The notes: generated by a model not told the origin, from the letters alone. Shown: positions 11,467-22,380, counted from the stretch's first letter. The stretch: 64,000 nt of DNA from Incurvaria masculella (GCA_946894095.1 OX335642.1:25865021-25929020); one strand, 5' to 3'. Numbers and translations: made by a program.

Positions 11467-11910
11467 ATCGCATTGTATTGTATTGTATTGTTTATTCATC
11501 ATCCATAGACAGTACACTTGTCATATTTTAACATTGGCCAGTTCAGCAAAACAAATCACAGCGAAGAAGAACTGGAAAGAAACTCCGCTGTTTTTTTTCA
11601 ACGTCCACTTAGTCTAAATTTACAAAAGTGTTAGTCAATTATTTTAACAAAATTTACATGAATTTACAAGAAAATACAATTCATGCCGTGTGCAACAGTT
11701 CATGACAAATGTAATTTTACTCGTATTTGCACCCACCAACTAACATGTTCACCTCTCTCGACCATATTTTAGGGAAAGAGATAACCCGAACCAAGGCAAC
11801 AAAACATTGTGAAACACTTGTACATTAGCTTTGAATACTATAGTTATGTTTTGTCATAAACTACTACAGTGAGTTGATCACATAGTTACATATCCCTTTA
11901 AATGCTACCA
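11467..11910. repeat. Interspersed repeat C (TTGTA-rich end plus conserved body)
   Basis: Starts with (TTGTA)n-like TTGTATTGTATTGTTTATTC and continues with CATCCATAGACAGTACAC and GATCACATAGTTACATATCC. Related copies lie at 43.69-43.90 kb and 49.85-50.07 kb. Possibly a LINE 3' end; no coding domain seen. Confidence 0.6.
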
Positions 11911-12041
11911 CCTACAGAAAATTAAGAGTAAAATTGATTGAGAGCAGCCTTATCAATAAAGTAAGAATAAGATTCCCGTATGAGATTTTGACCAATACCG
12001 AGAAACTAAAAAATACTTAATTAAAACTAAAACTAAATTGA

Positions 12042-12258
12042 ATGAACGATGGACGAAGCGGCAATGAATGTCCGTGCTTTCCATTTAGTTCAATGAAGCC
12101 GAACAAGATACGGAATGTCCTGGCATGGCACCTGGTTCCCATGTGGTGTGTTGGGTAATATCATGACGGTCGGTTTGGTTAGGTTAGGTTAGGTTAGGTT
12201 AGGTTAGGTTAGGTTAGGAAGAATATTGGCTATCCTTATCCAGTTACATAAAAAAACA
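12042..12258 (+). mobile_element. SINE-A 3' fragment with expanded TTAGG tract
   Basis: The body (CGAAGCGGCAATGAA, TTTCCATTTAGTTCAATGAA, GGCATGGCACCTGGTTCCCA) runs to the tail. The position that reads GGTTTGGTATTAGCC in other copies carries the telomere-like tract. Confidence 0.7.
12177..12218 (+). repeat. Interstitial telomere-type (TTAGG)n tract
   Basis: 42 bp, about 8.4 uninterrupted copies of TTAGG, the canonical insect telomere unit, embedded in a SINE tail. A three-copy CCTAA tract also occurs at about 36796. Confidence 0.9.
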
Positions 12259-12446
12259 CTTGGCCGGTTTTTGGCGAGTCGGACTCGCACATGCAGGGTT
12301 CCGTGCCATAGTACAAGATTTAACACAAAACAATAACGTTTTTGTATTCGGTCCCTTTTAATTTTTTATTGGATGGACGGACGCACGGACAGCGGAGGCT
12401 TAGTAATAGGGTTGCGTTGGCACCCTTTGGGTACGGAACCCTAAAA
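12259..12446 (+). mobile_element. Interspersed repeat P, copy 1
   Basis: Starts with CTTGGCCGG and the palindrome GCGAGTCGGACTCGC, contains GGACGGACGCACGGACAGCG, and ends GGGTACGGAACCCTAAAAA. Shared with copies at 19.23, 23.28 and 26.01 kb. Unclassified non-autonomous element. Confidence 0.6.
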
Positions 12447-12818
12447 AGCACTCATACAGAAACATGTACTAAAAGCTTTTTTCATATGCTTTAGGAGATT
12501 TTATCTTGCGTTTTATTCCATACTTAATTAGAAATTAATTTAAAGATACCAAAACTCCGAGGGCTTAAATATACATTTCAATGTTTATTTTTGGCTTACT
12601 TCGTTAATATCAATGAAAAGTTTTTTTGCTGGCATGCAAACTTAAGGAAATATAATTTAAATAAATAGTTTTTTATATTATTTAGAAAACTTGAAGGGTC
12701 TTAATTATTTGTACCAAATATAATTCGAAGAATTAAAATGTGTACGATATGGCACTTGCAAGTAAAAAAAATATTTTAAATTATATTTCATAAAATGTAC
12801 CAACGCCATTATATTCCG

Positions 12819-13364
12819 GGAGGTCACGACATTTTTGGTCACGATAAGGTAAATGGCTGAATCTGGGTTTACATGTTAGAGGCCAACCCTCTGATCCTAA
12901 ATATGTCGGTCTGCCTGCGCCAAGTGGTTGCGTTATCTAGATTGGCTATATAAAATAGAAGTTGGTATGTACCTGCTGATGAATATACTGATTGTCTAGA
13001 AACATTGATACCTATTAATCATACAACAATAACCAGTCGGTTTATTTATTAAATACTTAAATATACCTAAAGTTATATCTGTAACCTAAATCGCCTATAA
13101 CTACGAAATGCAATCAAAGATTTGTTCAGTTTTGGTATTGCTAAGCAAGTATGTACTGATTCTTTCATGATTCGTTATTTGCAGCTATTTACCTTATCCT
13201 TTATATTTTTTGTCACCATAACTACTTTTTCAGGCGCCTTATCTACGTAACGCAACCACTTGGCACAGACAGACTGACACATTTAGCTTCAGAGGGTTGG
13301 TCTTTATCCTGTGAACCCAGTTTCAGCCATTTACGTTATCGTTACCATTTTTGTCGCGACCTCC
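12819..13364. mobile_element. Foldback-type element with ~125-bp inverted repeats
   Basis: Left arm 12819-12950 and right arm 13241-13364 are inverted copies (GAGGTCACGAC / GTCGCGACCTC outer ends, CCAAGTGGTTGCGTTA inner ends, with AACCCTCTGA and AAATGGCTGAA between) at roughly 80-85 % similarity. About 290 bp of AT-rich, non-coding spacer lies between. Confidence 0.75.
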
Positions 13365-14168
13365 TAGTCTATTACCAGGTCTTTAGAGATAAAGTCTTTG
13401 CTGGAATTGTAATGTAAATTTTCTTCATCTTACCATATTTTAAGTAATTTTAAAATATAAAATATATAAATAAAAAAACCCAACAATTTATTTTTGAGGT
13501 TGGTTATAAACCTACGTAGTTACGTAAATAAAATCACGAAGGTAAAATATACACGAGGAAAATGGTCAAAGTGGAAAATAAACCATACAAATATAAAGCG
13601 TTCCAAGAAATGTATTCCTCAGCATTGAATTTGTCGACAAGTAGCCACATTATCTATTCCTGGGTCATTGAGTGTATTGTTAACCTGTGGTGGTCATTAC
13701 CAACAAAAGTAAAATATAATGAACATCGTCAGTTCCCATTTCCAAGATGGTTTTTTGGTTGAGAAGCACTGTCCACCAGCAAACTGTGAATTCGCTTGAC
13801 TCACCTGGGTAAATCCGAACATTAAATTATGGGTACAACGTGTCGCTTCTTCCCTCTCGGAATCACTTCGTTGAAAAGAGACGCCTGCCTATACATCTCT
13901 GCAACAGATAAGTGATGACTGGTTGGCCGTGATGCGACAAGTCAGGACTTTTTAAAGATCCTAATATGTATAAGTTTTTATGCTGTCCTAATGCAGGTAA
14001 TCAACATCGTGAATTTTAATGTTCGCAACGTGTTAAGATAAATACTATTGAATGACCGTGGACAGAGATCGTTATACGGAGAGGCTTGAATAATACACAT
14101 TTATTACAGATAAGCCAAGACTAATGCAATATAAGATTAAATAGTTAATTACTAAGCTCATCCATGCT
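13365..14168. other. Intergenic, no gene seen
   Basis: AT-rich; short frames only (66 codons or fewer), none recognisable. Confidence 0.4.
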
Positions 14169-14538
14169 TCTTACTAATATTATAAATGCGAGAGTAACTC
14201 TGTCTGTCTGTTTTATGCGTTTTCACGCTTAAACCGCTGAGTCAATTTGATGGATTTCAGTAAAAAGGTAGTCTGGACCTTCGAGAAGGACCTAGGCTAC
14301 CTTATTTGGTGAAAATTTAACTCAAAGGGGATGAAAGTTTGTACGGAGAACTATGTTTTTAATGAAACACCGCTATCGGTGCATGGCTGTGCTGAGCACC
14401 TTTGCAAAGCCACGCTCAGCGAGGCATCATACCAGCGGATTGGCGGACTATCGAGCTCGTTCAAATTCCGGAAAATAATTCAGCCCGACATCAGTCCAAA
14501 ACGACATTGACCCGAGCGAAGCCGGGTACCTTAGCTAG
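14169..14538 (+). mobile_element. Helitron-like non-autonomous element
   Basis: The 5' end is TTCTTACTAATATTATAAATG, typical of lepidopteran Helitron-like elements. The 3' end is the hairpin ACCCG-AGCGAAGC-CGGGT followed by CTAG (14535-14538) and a T, matching the Helitron rule (TC start, hairpin, CTRR end, A/T target). The exact 5' base is uncertain. Confidence 0.7.
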
Positions 14539-14770
14539 TTTTTTTTATAATTACTAGATATCACATGAAACGCGCGGAGCTTATAACGGGGTTCCGAACT
14601 GGTCCGGCCCCACAGAAAAGAAAAGGAAGAAGTGTCCTCTGGTCGTCACCCGCCACTATGCCTCGTGTGGACTAATTGTGCATATAATCGTTTGGGAAGC
14701 GTAAATCGTATGCCACAATACGCGCGAATGTGCGACCGAAATGATTTTGACAAGTTTGTTCCACCAACGG

Positions 14771-14804
14771 ACTGTTCCAGTCTGTTCCAACAGACTGGAA
14801 CAGT
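14771..14804. repeat. 16-bp-arm perfect hairpin, 2-nt loop
   Basis: ACTGTTCCAGTCTGTT, loop CC, then AACAGACTGGAACAGT. Confidence 0.9.
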
Positions 14805-15624
14805 TGGGTTAGTTGTTTTAGAAAATTGGATACCTTAGATAGCAAATCTCCTTCCTTTTATGATCTGAAGTCTGGCGATGTCTCGTAAAAACTGGATGTT
14901 GGGCCGCTAATTAATTAGCAATGTTACTCGTACAAGTAGCCATAGATGTTGCCGCCAAATCATGTTTCTAATATAGCTTAAAGCTTTCAACGGTTAAAAC
15001 TTCTAAAGCTTAAAAAAACTGACAAACATAAAATTCGGAATTTTTTTGTCAAAAAATTATTCATTCGTGCCTCGAATTTCATTAATTTATGTTTGTTAAA
15101 TACCAAAAACTAAAGTATGGATTGGACATTTGGGTAAATATTGAACAAAATGCGTGGGGAGGACGTTTTTTTTAAGTAGCACGATAAAATGATATCTACC
15201 CATTTGTTCGAAATATATCAAGGAATAATAGCCTTAACCATTTTTTTCCATCAAAATACAAACGTATATTTTTTTTGTTTGAAAACACCACACAGTAAAT
15301 GTTAAGGTAGATATTTTTTTTCTTACTTTGACTCGAAATTGGTACACCAGGCACGGAGACACGTGGAAAATTTTAGTTACCTTCAAGAAAAATAAAACGG
15401 ACTTCAGCCGGCATCATAAAAAAACCGTAACATAACACATAAAAATACAAAGACGCGCTGAACTAACAAAACAAATCATTCCTGGCCCCGCGTTTTCCCG
15501 ATTTTCGGAGCAATGCCCTGTAAGTTACTATAAAAATGTCAGGAAGGAAAATGTTTAAAACTAAAATAAGTAGGTACAATAAACCATAACTGCAATATTT
15601 ATGAACATATAAACAAATACAGTT
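14805..15624. other. Intergenic, no gene seen
   Basis: AT-rich, with homopolymer runs (T8-T9). Nothing recognised. Confidence 0.4.
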
Positions 15625-15655
15625 CAGCAAATCGAACTGCGAGTTCGATTTGCTG
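15625..15655. repeat. 14-bp-arm perfect hairpin, 3-nt loop
   Basis: CAGCAAATCGAACT, loop GCG, then AGTTCGATTTGCTG. Confidence 0.9.
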
Positions 15656-15857
15656 ATCTCGAGACGCGAAAAATCTAGTAAAAGAGCAATCTACGCTCAT
15701 TGAGGCGTCTCGGGACAAACGTGCGCCCAGTTATCTTAGACAGAAGATCAGCCTAGCCATTCAGCGGGGGAACGCGGCCTCCGTCATCGGCACGTTGCCA
15801 ATTGCGCCGATGATGGAGGAATATTTTAATCTTTGGTTATATTTCATTCCTTTTTCT

Positions 15858-15863
15858 TTATTA
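15858..15863 (-). promoter_or_regulatory. Candidate poly(A) signal of serpin C
   Basis: AATAAA on the minus strand, about 50 bp past the stop codon. Confidence 0.55.
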
Positions 15864-15909
15864 TTCTGATCATAGAAATAAAATATATATTTCAGCACTA
15901 AACTAACAT

Positions 15910-17145
15910 CTAAAATAGCGATGGTTTCGAGTAAATGCCACCAAAAAGAACCGTAGTCGTAGACTTCTCGATGATCAAGTACGCGAAGGGCCGATTCGCC
16001 ATGAATTTAGCTGGCTCGATTCTGTCCGGTAACACAGCACTCGCGGCCGCAGATGCAGACGTTCCCGCCTCAGTCACCTCCAAAACTGCTTTCTGTATGA
16101 CCTTCGAAACCGCAAGCGGCCTCTTGGATATACGGCTCAAGTCCGCCGCTTCGGGAAAGAAAATATCGTAAATGCCGAGATCATTCAACGGCTTGTTCAG
16201 GGCCACATCCGTAGTGATCTTGAATCGTGGAAGCCAAAGGTCCAGCTCGTCCCCTTCGAAATTTACCGCATCCTCGTCGATCCTCCGGAATATCTGCGAA
16301 AGATCCACGTCTTGGAAGTGCGTAAACATGTCCGCCAGACTCACATCGGAGTGTGGCAGGAAGAGAAGCATCGAATAGGCCTTGTCTTCTCCGTAGCTCA
16401 ACTCTAGCGCGAACCCTTGAAGCTTCTCCACGCTGGCGAAGGGAAAAGCGGCCCTCTTATACATCATGTTGACTTCGCCGATCTGCACTCCTTTTTCGTC
16501 GAAGAAGGCTTGTCTCTTCGTGTCAGATGTGTCGAAAGGGTAGGTCCAGGATCCCTTAAAGTCGATCGCACTGCTTATTACAAGCTGAGAATCTTGAAAG
16601 TCCGACGGATATAAAGCTTCGGGAATTCTTCCCTCTGTTATCCGCGATATAAGAGTATTGGCTTTTGCGGCCGTTGCTGCTGAATCTTTAAAGTCTGCAC
16701 TTATGACTTGAGTTGAGAAATTATTGCGTACAGAGTTCATGAAATCGTCCTCAAGAACGAATTGCAGGTCGAAAAACATAAAACTCCCAGTGTGGATGGT
16801 GACACTTTTCGATTTAGAATCCTCGATGTGCTTTGTTAAATTTTTGTATCCGTCCACAAGCTCAGATGAACTCTTGGGGAGGTTTAGGGATCTTTTGAGC
16901 TGGGCATACGACCTGCCGTTGGCACCTTGGGACAGAACAGTCATGATGGACCACAACTGGAACGGGGAGATGACTAGATGATTGTCGAGCGCCTTGCTCG
17001 TGTGATAGAGAAGTTCGAAGCTGAAGTTCCTTACACGCTTAGCAAATTCCTGTCGATTCTCTTGTTTTTGCACTTGACACTTCCCGTATCCCACCATACA
17101 AATCGCGAACCCACTGACTAGTAGTATTTTTAACAAGCAATACAT
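15910..17145 (-). CDS. Secreted serpin, intronless, P1 Arg (serpin C)
   Basis: A 411-codon single-exon frame from an ATG at 17145. The signal peptide is about the first 23 residues, ending near GYGKC. Core motifs: SAIDFKGSW, VNMMYKRAAFPF, NRPFAYLIIE, FGGIY. The loop EAGTSASAAASAVLPDRIEP puts P1 at Arg375 and P1' at Ile376. The hinge is all small residues, as expected for an inhibitory serpin. SAIDFKGSW carries Asp where most family members have Tyr or Phe. The Arg-Ile bond mimics the activation site of trypsin-like zymogens (Arg before an IVGG-type N-terminus), so a clip protease target is likely. N-terminal similarity marks it as the closest local relative of serpin B, in the same orientation 4.9 kb away. 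Confidence 0.95.
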   Translation of the reverse strand: MYCLLKILLVSGFAICMVGYGKCQVQKQENRQEFAKRVRNFSFELLYHTSKALDNHLVISPFQLWSIMTVLSQGANGRSYAQLKRSLNLPKSSSELVDGYKNLTKHIEDSKSKSVTIHTGSFMFFDLQFVLEDDFMNSVRNNFSTQVISADFKDSAATAAKANTLISRITEGRIPEALYPSDFQDSQLVISSAIDFKGSWTYPFDTSDTKRQAFFDEKGVQIGEVNMMYKRAAFPFASVEKLQGFALELSYGEDKAYSMLLFLPHSDVSLADMFTHFQDVDLSQIFRRIDEDAVNFEGDELDLWLPRFKITTDVALNKPLNDLGIYDIFFPEAADLSRISKRPLAVSKVIQKAVLEVTEAGTSASAAASAVLPDRIEPAKFMANRPFAYLIIEKSTTTVLFGGIYSKPSLF

Positions 17146-18029
17146 TTTAAAGAATTGTTTTCGTAGGTTTTAGTCAAATGTCCGCACAGCAAAGATCGAT
17201 GCAGTGTTGTGTTTAGTAACGGTGGCTCAGTGAAGCAACTAAAACTTGAATGACTGGTTGTCGTCTCTTTGCTGGGATGCGAATGAAGACAATCGCGGAT
17301 TACACTACGTATGCTAATTACAAGGTAAGTATGCGAAGTTTTTCCTCGTTGTAAACTCACAATCTAGTTGTTATTATTTTAGAATTATATGTTTATTTTA
17401 ATATCAGTGGATTCTGCAAATTTGTAGATATACAATTTTTTCAAACTTGCTGCCTATGCCAAATATGAAAATGTAATAGTGCTAATGGATGCTAATATTA
17501 GCAAGGACGCTTGATCAACAGGATAAAAGGTAATATACTTTTATAGCTTCGATCCTTTGGTCGATCGACCCGAGCACACAATACGACAACAAATCATATA
17601 GCAGTAGGTACCTAGTAAAAAAAAAGGATAAACTAACTGGCTTAGTGGTTTTGATTGTGGTTTTCGGGTAAACTTTGTTGACAATAGTTATTATATAACA
17701 ATAGGGAAACAATCGCTGATTATTAATATTTAGAAAACAAAAAAAAAAAAAATATTTTTAATCTGACACAAAACACACGAGTCGTATTTTTAGGGTCTCG
17801 TCGCAAAAATGGAAAAAGGGACCCGTATGGTCTGGTGTCTATGGAGACGCGTATTTTGTCTCTAAGAATTGGATCAAAACGTCATACTTTTTGAGAAAAA
17901 GAAAGATTTATGAAACAATAATTTTGTATGAAATTGTAAAATAATCCTTAGGCGAGGGCGATTTACTTGCATGCCCAGCAGCGATGGTACCTAACCTCGG
18001 CATGTCAATACGTTGAATACGCTGAACCA
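17146..18029. other. 5' flank of serpin C and intergenic DNA
   Basis: No repeat or gene recognised; poly-A run at about 17739-17752. Confidence 0.35.
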
Positions 18030-18180
18030 CTAACGGCTTGGGTACGCCAGGCCCGCACCTAAAAGGTGTCCCAAAAGGTGCCCGACGACTCCCATGGGCT
18101 TTCGAACTTTCACGCGGGCTGCGAAAACCATGCCTGCCGTTCGTGCTTCTGGGGGTCCTAAATGGACCCCAGGTTGTACC
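18030..18180 (-). mobile_element. Retroelement-derived fragment R
   Basis: Shares GTGCCCGACGACTCCCATGG and CGAAAACCATGCCTG with segments at 22.63-22.80, 29.96-30.13, 40.41-40.46 and 41.94-42.01 kb. A short conserved tail of an unidentified element. Confidence 0.5.
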
Positions 18181-19005
18181 TACCTAATAATATTAAAATT
18201 ATTACATTGCAAGTTTCTATTTCATACAATTGTTTCGCTGCAACCAATTTACGTAATTAATGCTTGTCAAGTCAAAACAGATGGGGAGATTTCTACATAG
18301 GTACTTACGTACTACATTCTTTAACCAGCGAATCTTTTAATTATTATTTCTATTTCACTCACAGAAATAGGTACTTCATTCACATTACTAGTAAAAACTA
18401 TCCACGCATATCAGAATAAAATAGCTGCAGTGTCATGTATAGAAATTATAGTACCGTCACCGTAAGGTGTAAGTATGTAATTGCTTACCTACTACTTACA
18501 GTGTACATACGAGTACTGTGGCAGTAGCCGGCCGGCCGCGGCGGAGACATGGAATGCCGCGTCCCCGCGCGCCTGTCACATTATATTGAGGAGGCATTGA
18601 ATATTTTAATATTTTAAAAACATTTGAAAAAGGGCATTTTCAAAAAGGGAGTTTTGAAAAAAAATCTAGCCTATCTGATTCAGTATCAAAAAATGTAAAT
18701 CCTGCCTTTGGGTGTTCGACAGATTTTCTGTTCATCGTGCGTTAGAAATTACTTTTATGTTATTTAGGTTTTAATAAAGAGGTACGGCCTACTATTCATA
18801 GGCTGATTACAGTCACCGCCTTTATAGAACACAGAAAATCCCGAAGCCATTCTTATGTAACTAACACCTTTCAATGAATGCATCACTGAGTCCTACCTCG
18901 TGACAAAACAATGTTATAGGTACTCACATTATAATAAATAATGCAGGACTCAATCGGTTTTATTAAAAAACCTAAATAATCAAGGGCGTCGCCAGCCGAT
19001 GGCGC
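18181..19005. other. Intergenic, no gene seen
   Basis: AT-rich except for a GC patch at 18523-18575 (GGCCGGCCGCGGCGG) of unknown nature. Confidence 0.35.
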
Positions 19006-19020
19006 GGGGGGGGGGGGGGG
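19006..19020 (+). repeat. G15 homopolymer
   Basis: An uninterrupted run of 15 G; a second run of 11 G lies at 19189-19199. Confidence 0.9.
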
Positions 19021-19224
19021 CAAGTTGACTTTACCTACTACAATTCATACTTTTCTCATTCTCATTGGTGAATTCATTCGAGTTTCGACGTACGGGAATG
19101 ATTGTTCAAGGCTTGAACTTCAAGCAAATCAACTCAAAGACTAAGGACTTTGGTTGCATTATATTTGGCAACTTTTTTAGAATCTCTAGGGGGGGGGGGC
19201 GGCTGCTGATCACTGTGTTCATGA

Positions 19225-19422
19225 GATACAGTCCTGTGACAGACGGACGGACGGACGGACGGACGGACAGCGGAGGCTTAGTAATAGGGTTCCGTTTTCA
19301 CCCTTTGGGTACGGAACCCTAAAAATAATAAAAATTTAAGGGGGGCCCTATACAAAAAACGAGATTTTTTGGTGTTGATGCTACGGAACCCTTCGTGTGC
19401 GAGTCCGACTCGCACTTGGCCT
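19225..19422. mobile_element. Repeat P, copy 2 (rearranged, with GACG microsatellite)
   Basis: The 3' half in + orientation, (GACG)n then GGAACCCTAAAAA, is followed by the 5' head in reverse orientation (GCGAGTCCGACTCGC, CTTGGCCTG), so two part-copies face each other. Confidence 0.6.
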
Positions 19423-19489
19423 GTTTTTTTTCTTCTATTTCACGTTACTGTAGTAACGTAGTAGCGCGGAAAGTAATAAGAAATTACAA

Positions 19490-19890
19490 AAATAACAATG
19501 CCATTATCTCATTCATTTGAGGTTATCCAACGAAATCTTCATTAAATAATTTCTAGTCACATTTTGAAAATAATCAGAAACAGTTTTTCATCTGGACATT
19601 CGACGGAAGCGGGATTCAAACCTGCGACCCTTGATTACATGTCCACTGCACTACCGCTGCACTTGTATGTCGATGCGCTGACCTATCCCGACAATTACGT
19701 AAGACAACAGATTTCTCGAATATGTGTTCGAAAGGACACAATGGCGCTGGTCTCGCCTATTGATCCTATGCCATGGTGTTTTGACTGCAAAGATTGAGAT
19801 ACCATTATTTATATATTGCTGTGGTCAACAAAGTCGATTTTGGTATCGGACATTATGGAGTCGGCCCGGATTTAACTTGGTAAGTATTTA
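19490..19890 (-). mobile_element. tRNA-derived SINE-B copy
   Basis: On the minus strand a tRNA-like region (AGTGCAGTGGACATG ... GGTCGCAGGTTTGAATCCCG, a B-box) is followed by CTTCCGTCGAATGTCC and GATTATTTTCAAAAT. Relatives: 40.0, 45.25 and 59.1 kb. The part at 19690-19785 also occurs inverted at 22231-22318. Confidence 0.65.
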
Positions 19891-19957
19891 ATGGATCCGG
19901 CATAGTTGTTATCGCATTAGTTTGAGGTTTTGTCTCATCCATTAAATACCTAAAATA

Positions 19958-20195
19958 AATAATAGTTTAAAAAAACTAAAAAAACACGCTTTTATAACCA
20001 ACCGAACTAAAAAATATGAAATAATTTTTAATTTTAAAGAGTTTATATTACAGTAGTAGAAGATCGAACAATCAATCAGAATTTATCACCTCAAAATAAA
20101 ATTATAATAAAGTTTAAGTTATTAACAAAATAATTCAATTCAGAGTAAAAATAATAGTTTAAAAAAACTAAAAAAACACGCTTTTATAGCTAACC
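19958..20195 (+). repeat. Diverged direct copy of the palindrome arm
   Basis: AATAATAGTTTAAAAAAACT to AATTCAATTCAGAG repeats the left arm of the following hairpin with a few differences, then a short partial copy follows (from about 20154). Confidence 0.8.
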
Positions 20196-20612
20196 GAACT
20201 AAAAAATAATAGTTTAAAAAAACTAAAAAAACACGCTTTTATAGCTAACCGAACTAAAAAATAGAAAATAATTTTTAATTTTAAAGAGTTTATATTACAG
20301 TAGTAGAAGATCGAACAATCAATCAGAATTTATCACCTCAAGATAAAATTATAATAAAGTTTCAGTTATTAACAAAATAATTCAATTAAGAGTAAAAAGC
20401 ACCCCACGCTTTTTACTCTGAATTGAATTATTTTGTTAATAACTGAAACTTTATTATAATTTTATCTTGAGGTGATAAATTCTGATTGATTGTTCGATCT
20501 TCTACTACTGTAATATAAACTCTTTAAAATTAAAAATTATTTTCTATTTTTTAGTTCGGTTAGCTATAAAAGCGTGTTTTTTTAGTTTTTTTAAACTATT
20601 ATTTTTTAGTTC
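20196..20612. repeat. Near-perfect 205-bp-arm palindrome
   Basis: Left arm 20196-20400, loop ACCCCAC (20401-20407), right arm 20408-20612. By eye the arms differ at a single base (TTAAGAG against TTCAGAG). It directly abuts and truncates the reverse-transcriptase fragment. Confidence 0.92.
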
Positions 20613-20932
20613 TTTAAATCAATCTTCACAGCAATATCTGCCCTAGAGCTTTTAAGATACGTGCGCACTGAGTGAACGGCGGCTTCTGCTCCTCCTTTTG
20701 TGCCGAAACCAAGTTGCCTTGGGCGGAAAATGGATCCAAGATTTTCTTTGACTGAGGCACCGGCCACTTTGGCAGCTATTCGTCGTACTGTACACCCAAC
20801 CGCTATCGGTCGGATGCCTCCATCCTTTTTCTTGAGTGCTATTAATCTAGCTCCATCGAGATATGGTAAAAACTCTGGGTTCACTTTTCCTGACAACATC
20901 AAATTTATCACATTTGTGAGTGCGCTTTGTAG
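20613..20932 (-). pseudogene. Non-LTR reverse-transcriptase fragment, downstream part
   Basis: The minus-strand frame contains PYLDGARLIALKKKDGGIRP followed by IAVGCTVRRIAAKVAG and RPRQLGFGTKGGAEAAVHSV, characteristic of a LINE reverse-transcriptase fingers/palm region. It ends in the palindrome before the catalytic motif. Continuous with the part at 21326-21648 before a SINE split it. Clade not certain. Confidence 0.8.
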
Positions 20933-21325
20933 TTTTTTTTTTTTTTATGTGACTGGACATGGATGGCTAATACCACAAGTTCTGTCATGGTATTAGCCCA
21001 ACACACCACATGGGAACTAGGTGCCATGCCAGGACCTTCCTTATATTGCACGGCTACATTGAACTGGATGGAAAACACGGACAATTTTCATTACCGCTTC
21101 GACCATCGTTCATCCAATGCGATGGTACCAACCCGGGCGGGATAAACCCTACCACCTAGTAAGTAAGGAAGGGGACCTACAGCTTAACGTGGAATCCGAA
21201 CCACGGCCAGCCTCTCTCAATGGTCGAATGGTCACCCATCCAAGACCAGACCGGACCCAGCGTTGCTTAACTTCGGAGAGCGATCGCCGAAGTGTCGCGC
21301 CACTGGGCCACTGAGGCTGACAAGC
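20933..21325 (-). mobile_element. SINE-A with 5S-rRNA-like head, inserted in LINE
   Basis: The best-preserved copy. The head (AGTTAAGCAACG, CTTGGATGGGTGACC) starts near 21325, then comes the full body, and a 13-base-class T run (A tail) at about 20930-20945. It interrupts the reverse-transcriptase frame. Confidence 0.85.
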
Positions 21326-21648
21326 TCTTTACCTGTTACGCCCGAGTTAAAACAGATTAGGTCTTTTAAATGTTGCGGTGTCATACCGTCCATACCTGAC
21401 GATGAGTTGTTTGGAAAAGACCTTAAAGCGTGTAAAACTGATGTATCTGTTGCAACTACAACTGAGATATCTTCAATATTTACTTCGGGGAAGATTTGTG
21501 GCCGTGACGGGCCTGGGTGTTTTGATTCCAATGATTCCAGTGTTTCAGCATTATCAGGAGCGATACTGTCCGATGATGATAGCAGCCTTACTGCGCCTCT
21601 GATTATTTTGTTGTGACTAAAAAGCCTTTTGTGAATCACGGTTATCAT
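21326..21648 (-). pseudogene. Non-LTR reverse-transcriptase fragment, upstream part
   Basis: The minus-strand frame includes VLHALRSFPNNSSSGMDGMT then PQHLKDLI, the typical N-terminal RT motif (SFP.GS..G.DG..PQHL). No start region or endonuclease is visible upstream. Confidence 0.75.
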
Positions 21649-21770
21649 ATTATATATTTTATGAATATTATATACAGTAATTCATTAGTACCTACACATG
21701 CATAAAGAATGAACAAGGTGAGAACGCAATTATCCTAAAAACATTTTTGCCTCCGTTGTACTGTACCAAG

Positions 21771-21801
21771 TATGGAGTGTACAGAGTCTCTACACTCCAT
21801 A
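21771..21801. repeat. 11-bp-arm hairpin
   Basis: TATGGAGTGTA, 9-nt loop, TACACTCCATA. Confidence 0.7.
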
Positions 21802-22084
21802 GTACCAGGTGCCCGAGCGAAAGAGTAAGTCCGAAAGTGCGGGCATGCGCAGATCTCGCGCTAGCTCTGTCTCTTTTACTCCACTACAGAGGATCTATAA
21901 AATAATTTATTAATCCTGGCGGTCCTAATAAGGATAATGGGAAACTGTTATGAAATTATTGCATTGTCATCGGTCCTTGATACGTATGCAAAGTTTTAAA
22001 TTAATCAGACTTCTGGAAACTGGTGAAAATTAAGTTCAAAGATTCCGTTACATAGATAAATAGATACAACCCAAGCTAATAAAT

Positions 22085-22380
22085 AAAAAAAAATAATAAT
22101 AATAATAATAAAAAAAATAAAAAGCGTGTTAATGATCACGTTAAATCCGGGCTGAATTTAGCGTCCGATATCAAAATAGAATTTTATGACGACAGCAATA
22201 ACATTAGGTTGATATCCTGAATCATTTTAGTCAAAATGCCATGGCGTAGGATCAATATGCGAAACCAGCGCCATTGTGTCGATTCCAATACATATTCGAT
22301 AAATCTGTTGTCTGACGGTAATTATCAGAGCATTGTGTTGATTAGAATATAATCGAGAAATTCTTGGGCTGACGTAACTG
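22085..22380 (+). repeat. Inverted counterpart of the 19.69-19.89 kb segment
   Basis: The reverse complement of 22231-22318 (GATCAATATGCGAAACCAGC, CCATTGTGTCGATTCC) aligns with 19690-19785. Preceded by (AAT)n and AAAAAGCGTG, also echoed on the other side. Confidence 0.6.

Noticed and set aside
19958..20612. CRISPR-like or bacterial repeat array
   Set aside because: The repeats are AT-rich inverted and direct copies in a eukaryotic transposon context with no spacer structure.
20933..21325. Minus-strand frame continuing the RT into SGPVARHFGDRSPKLSNAG
   Set aside because: Those residues are a read-through of the inserted SINE; the same peptide appears at the independent SINE at 6.9-7.1 kb.
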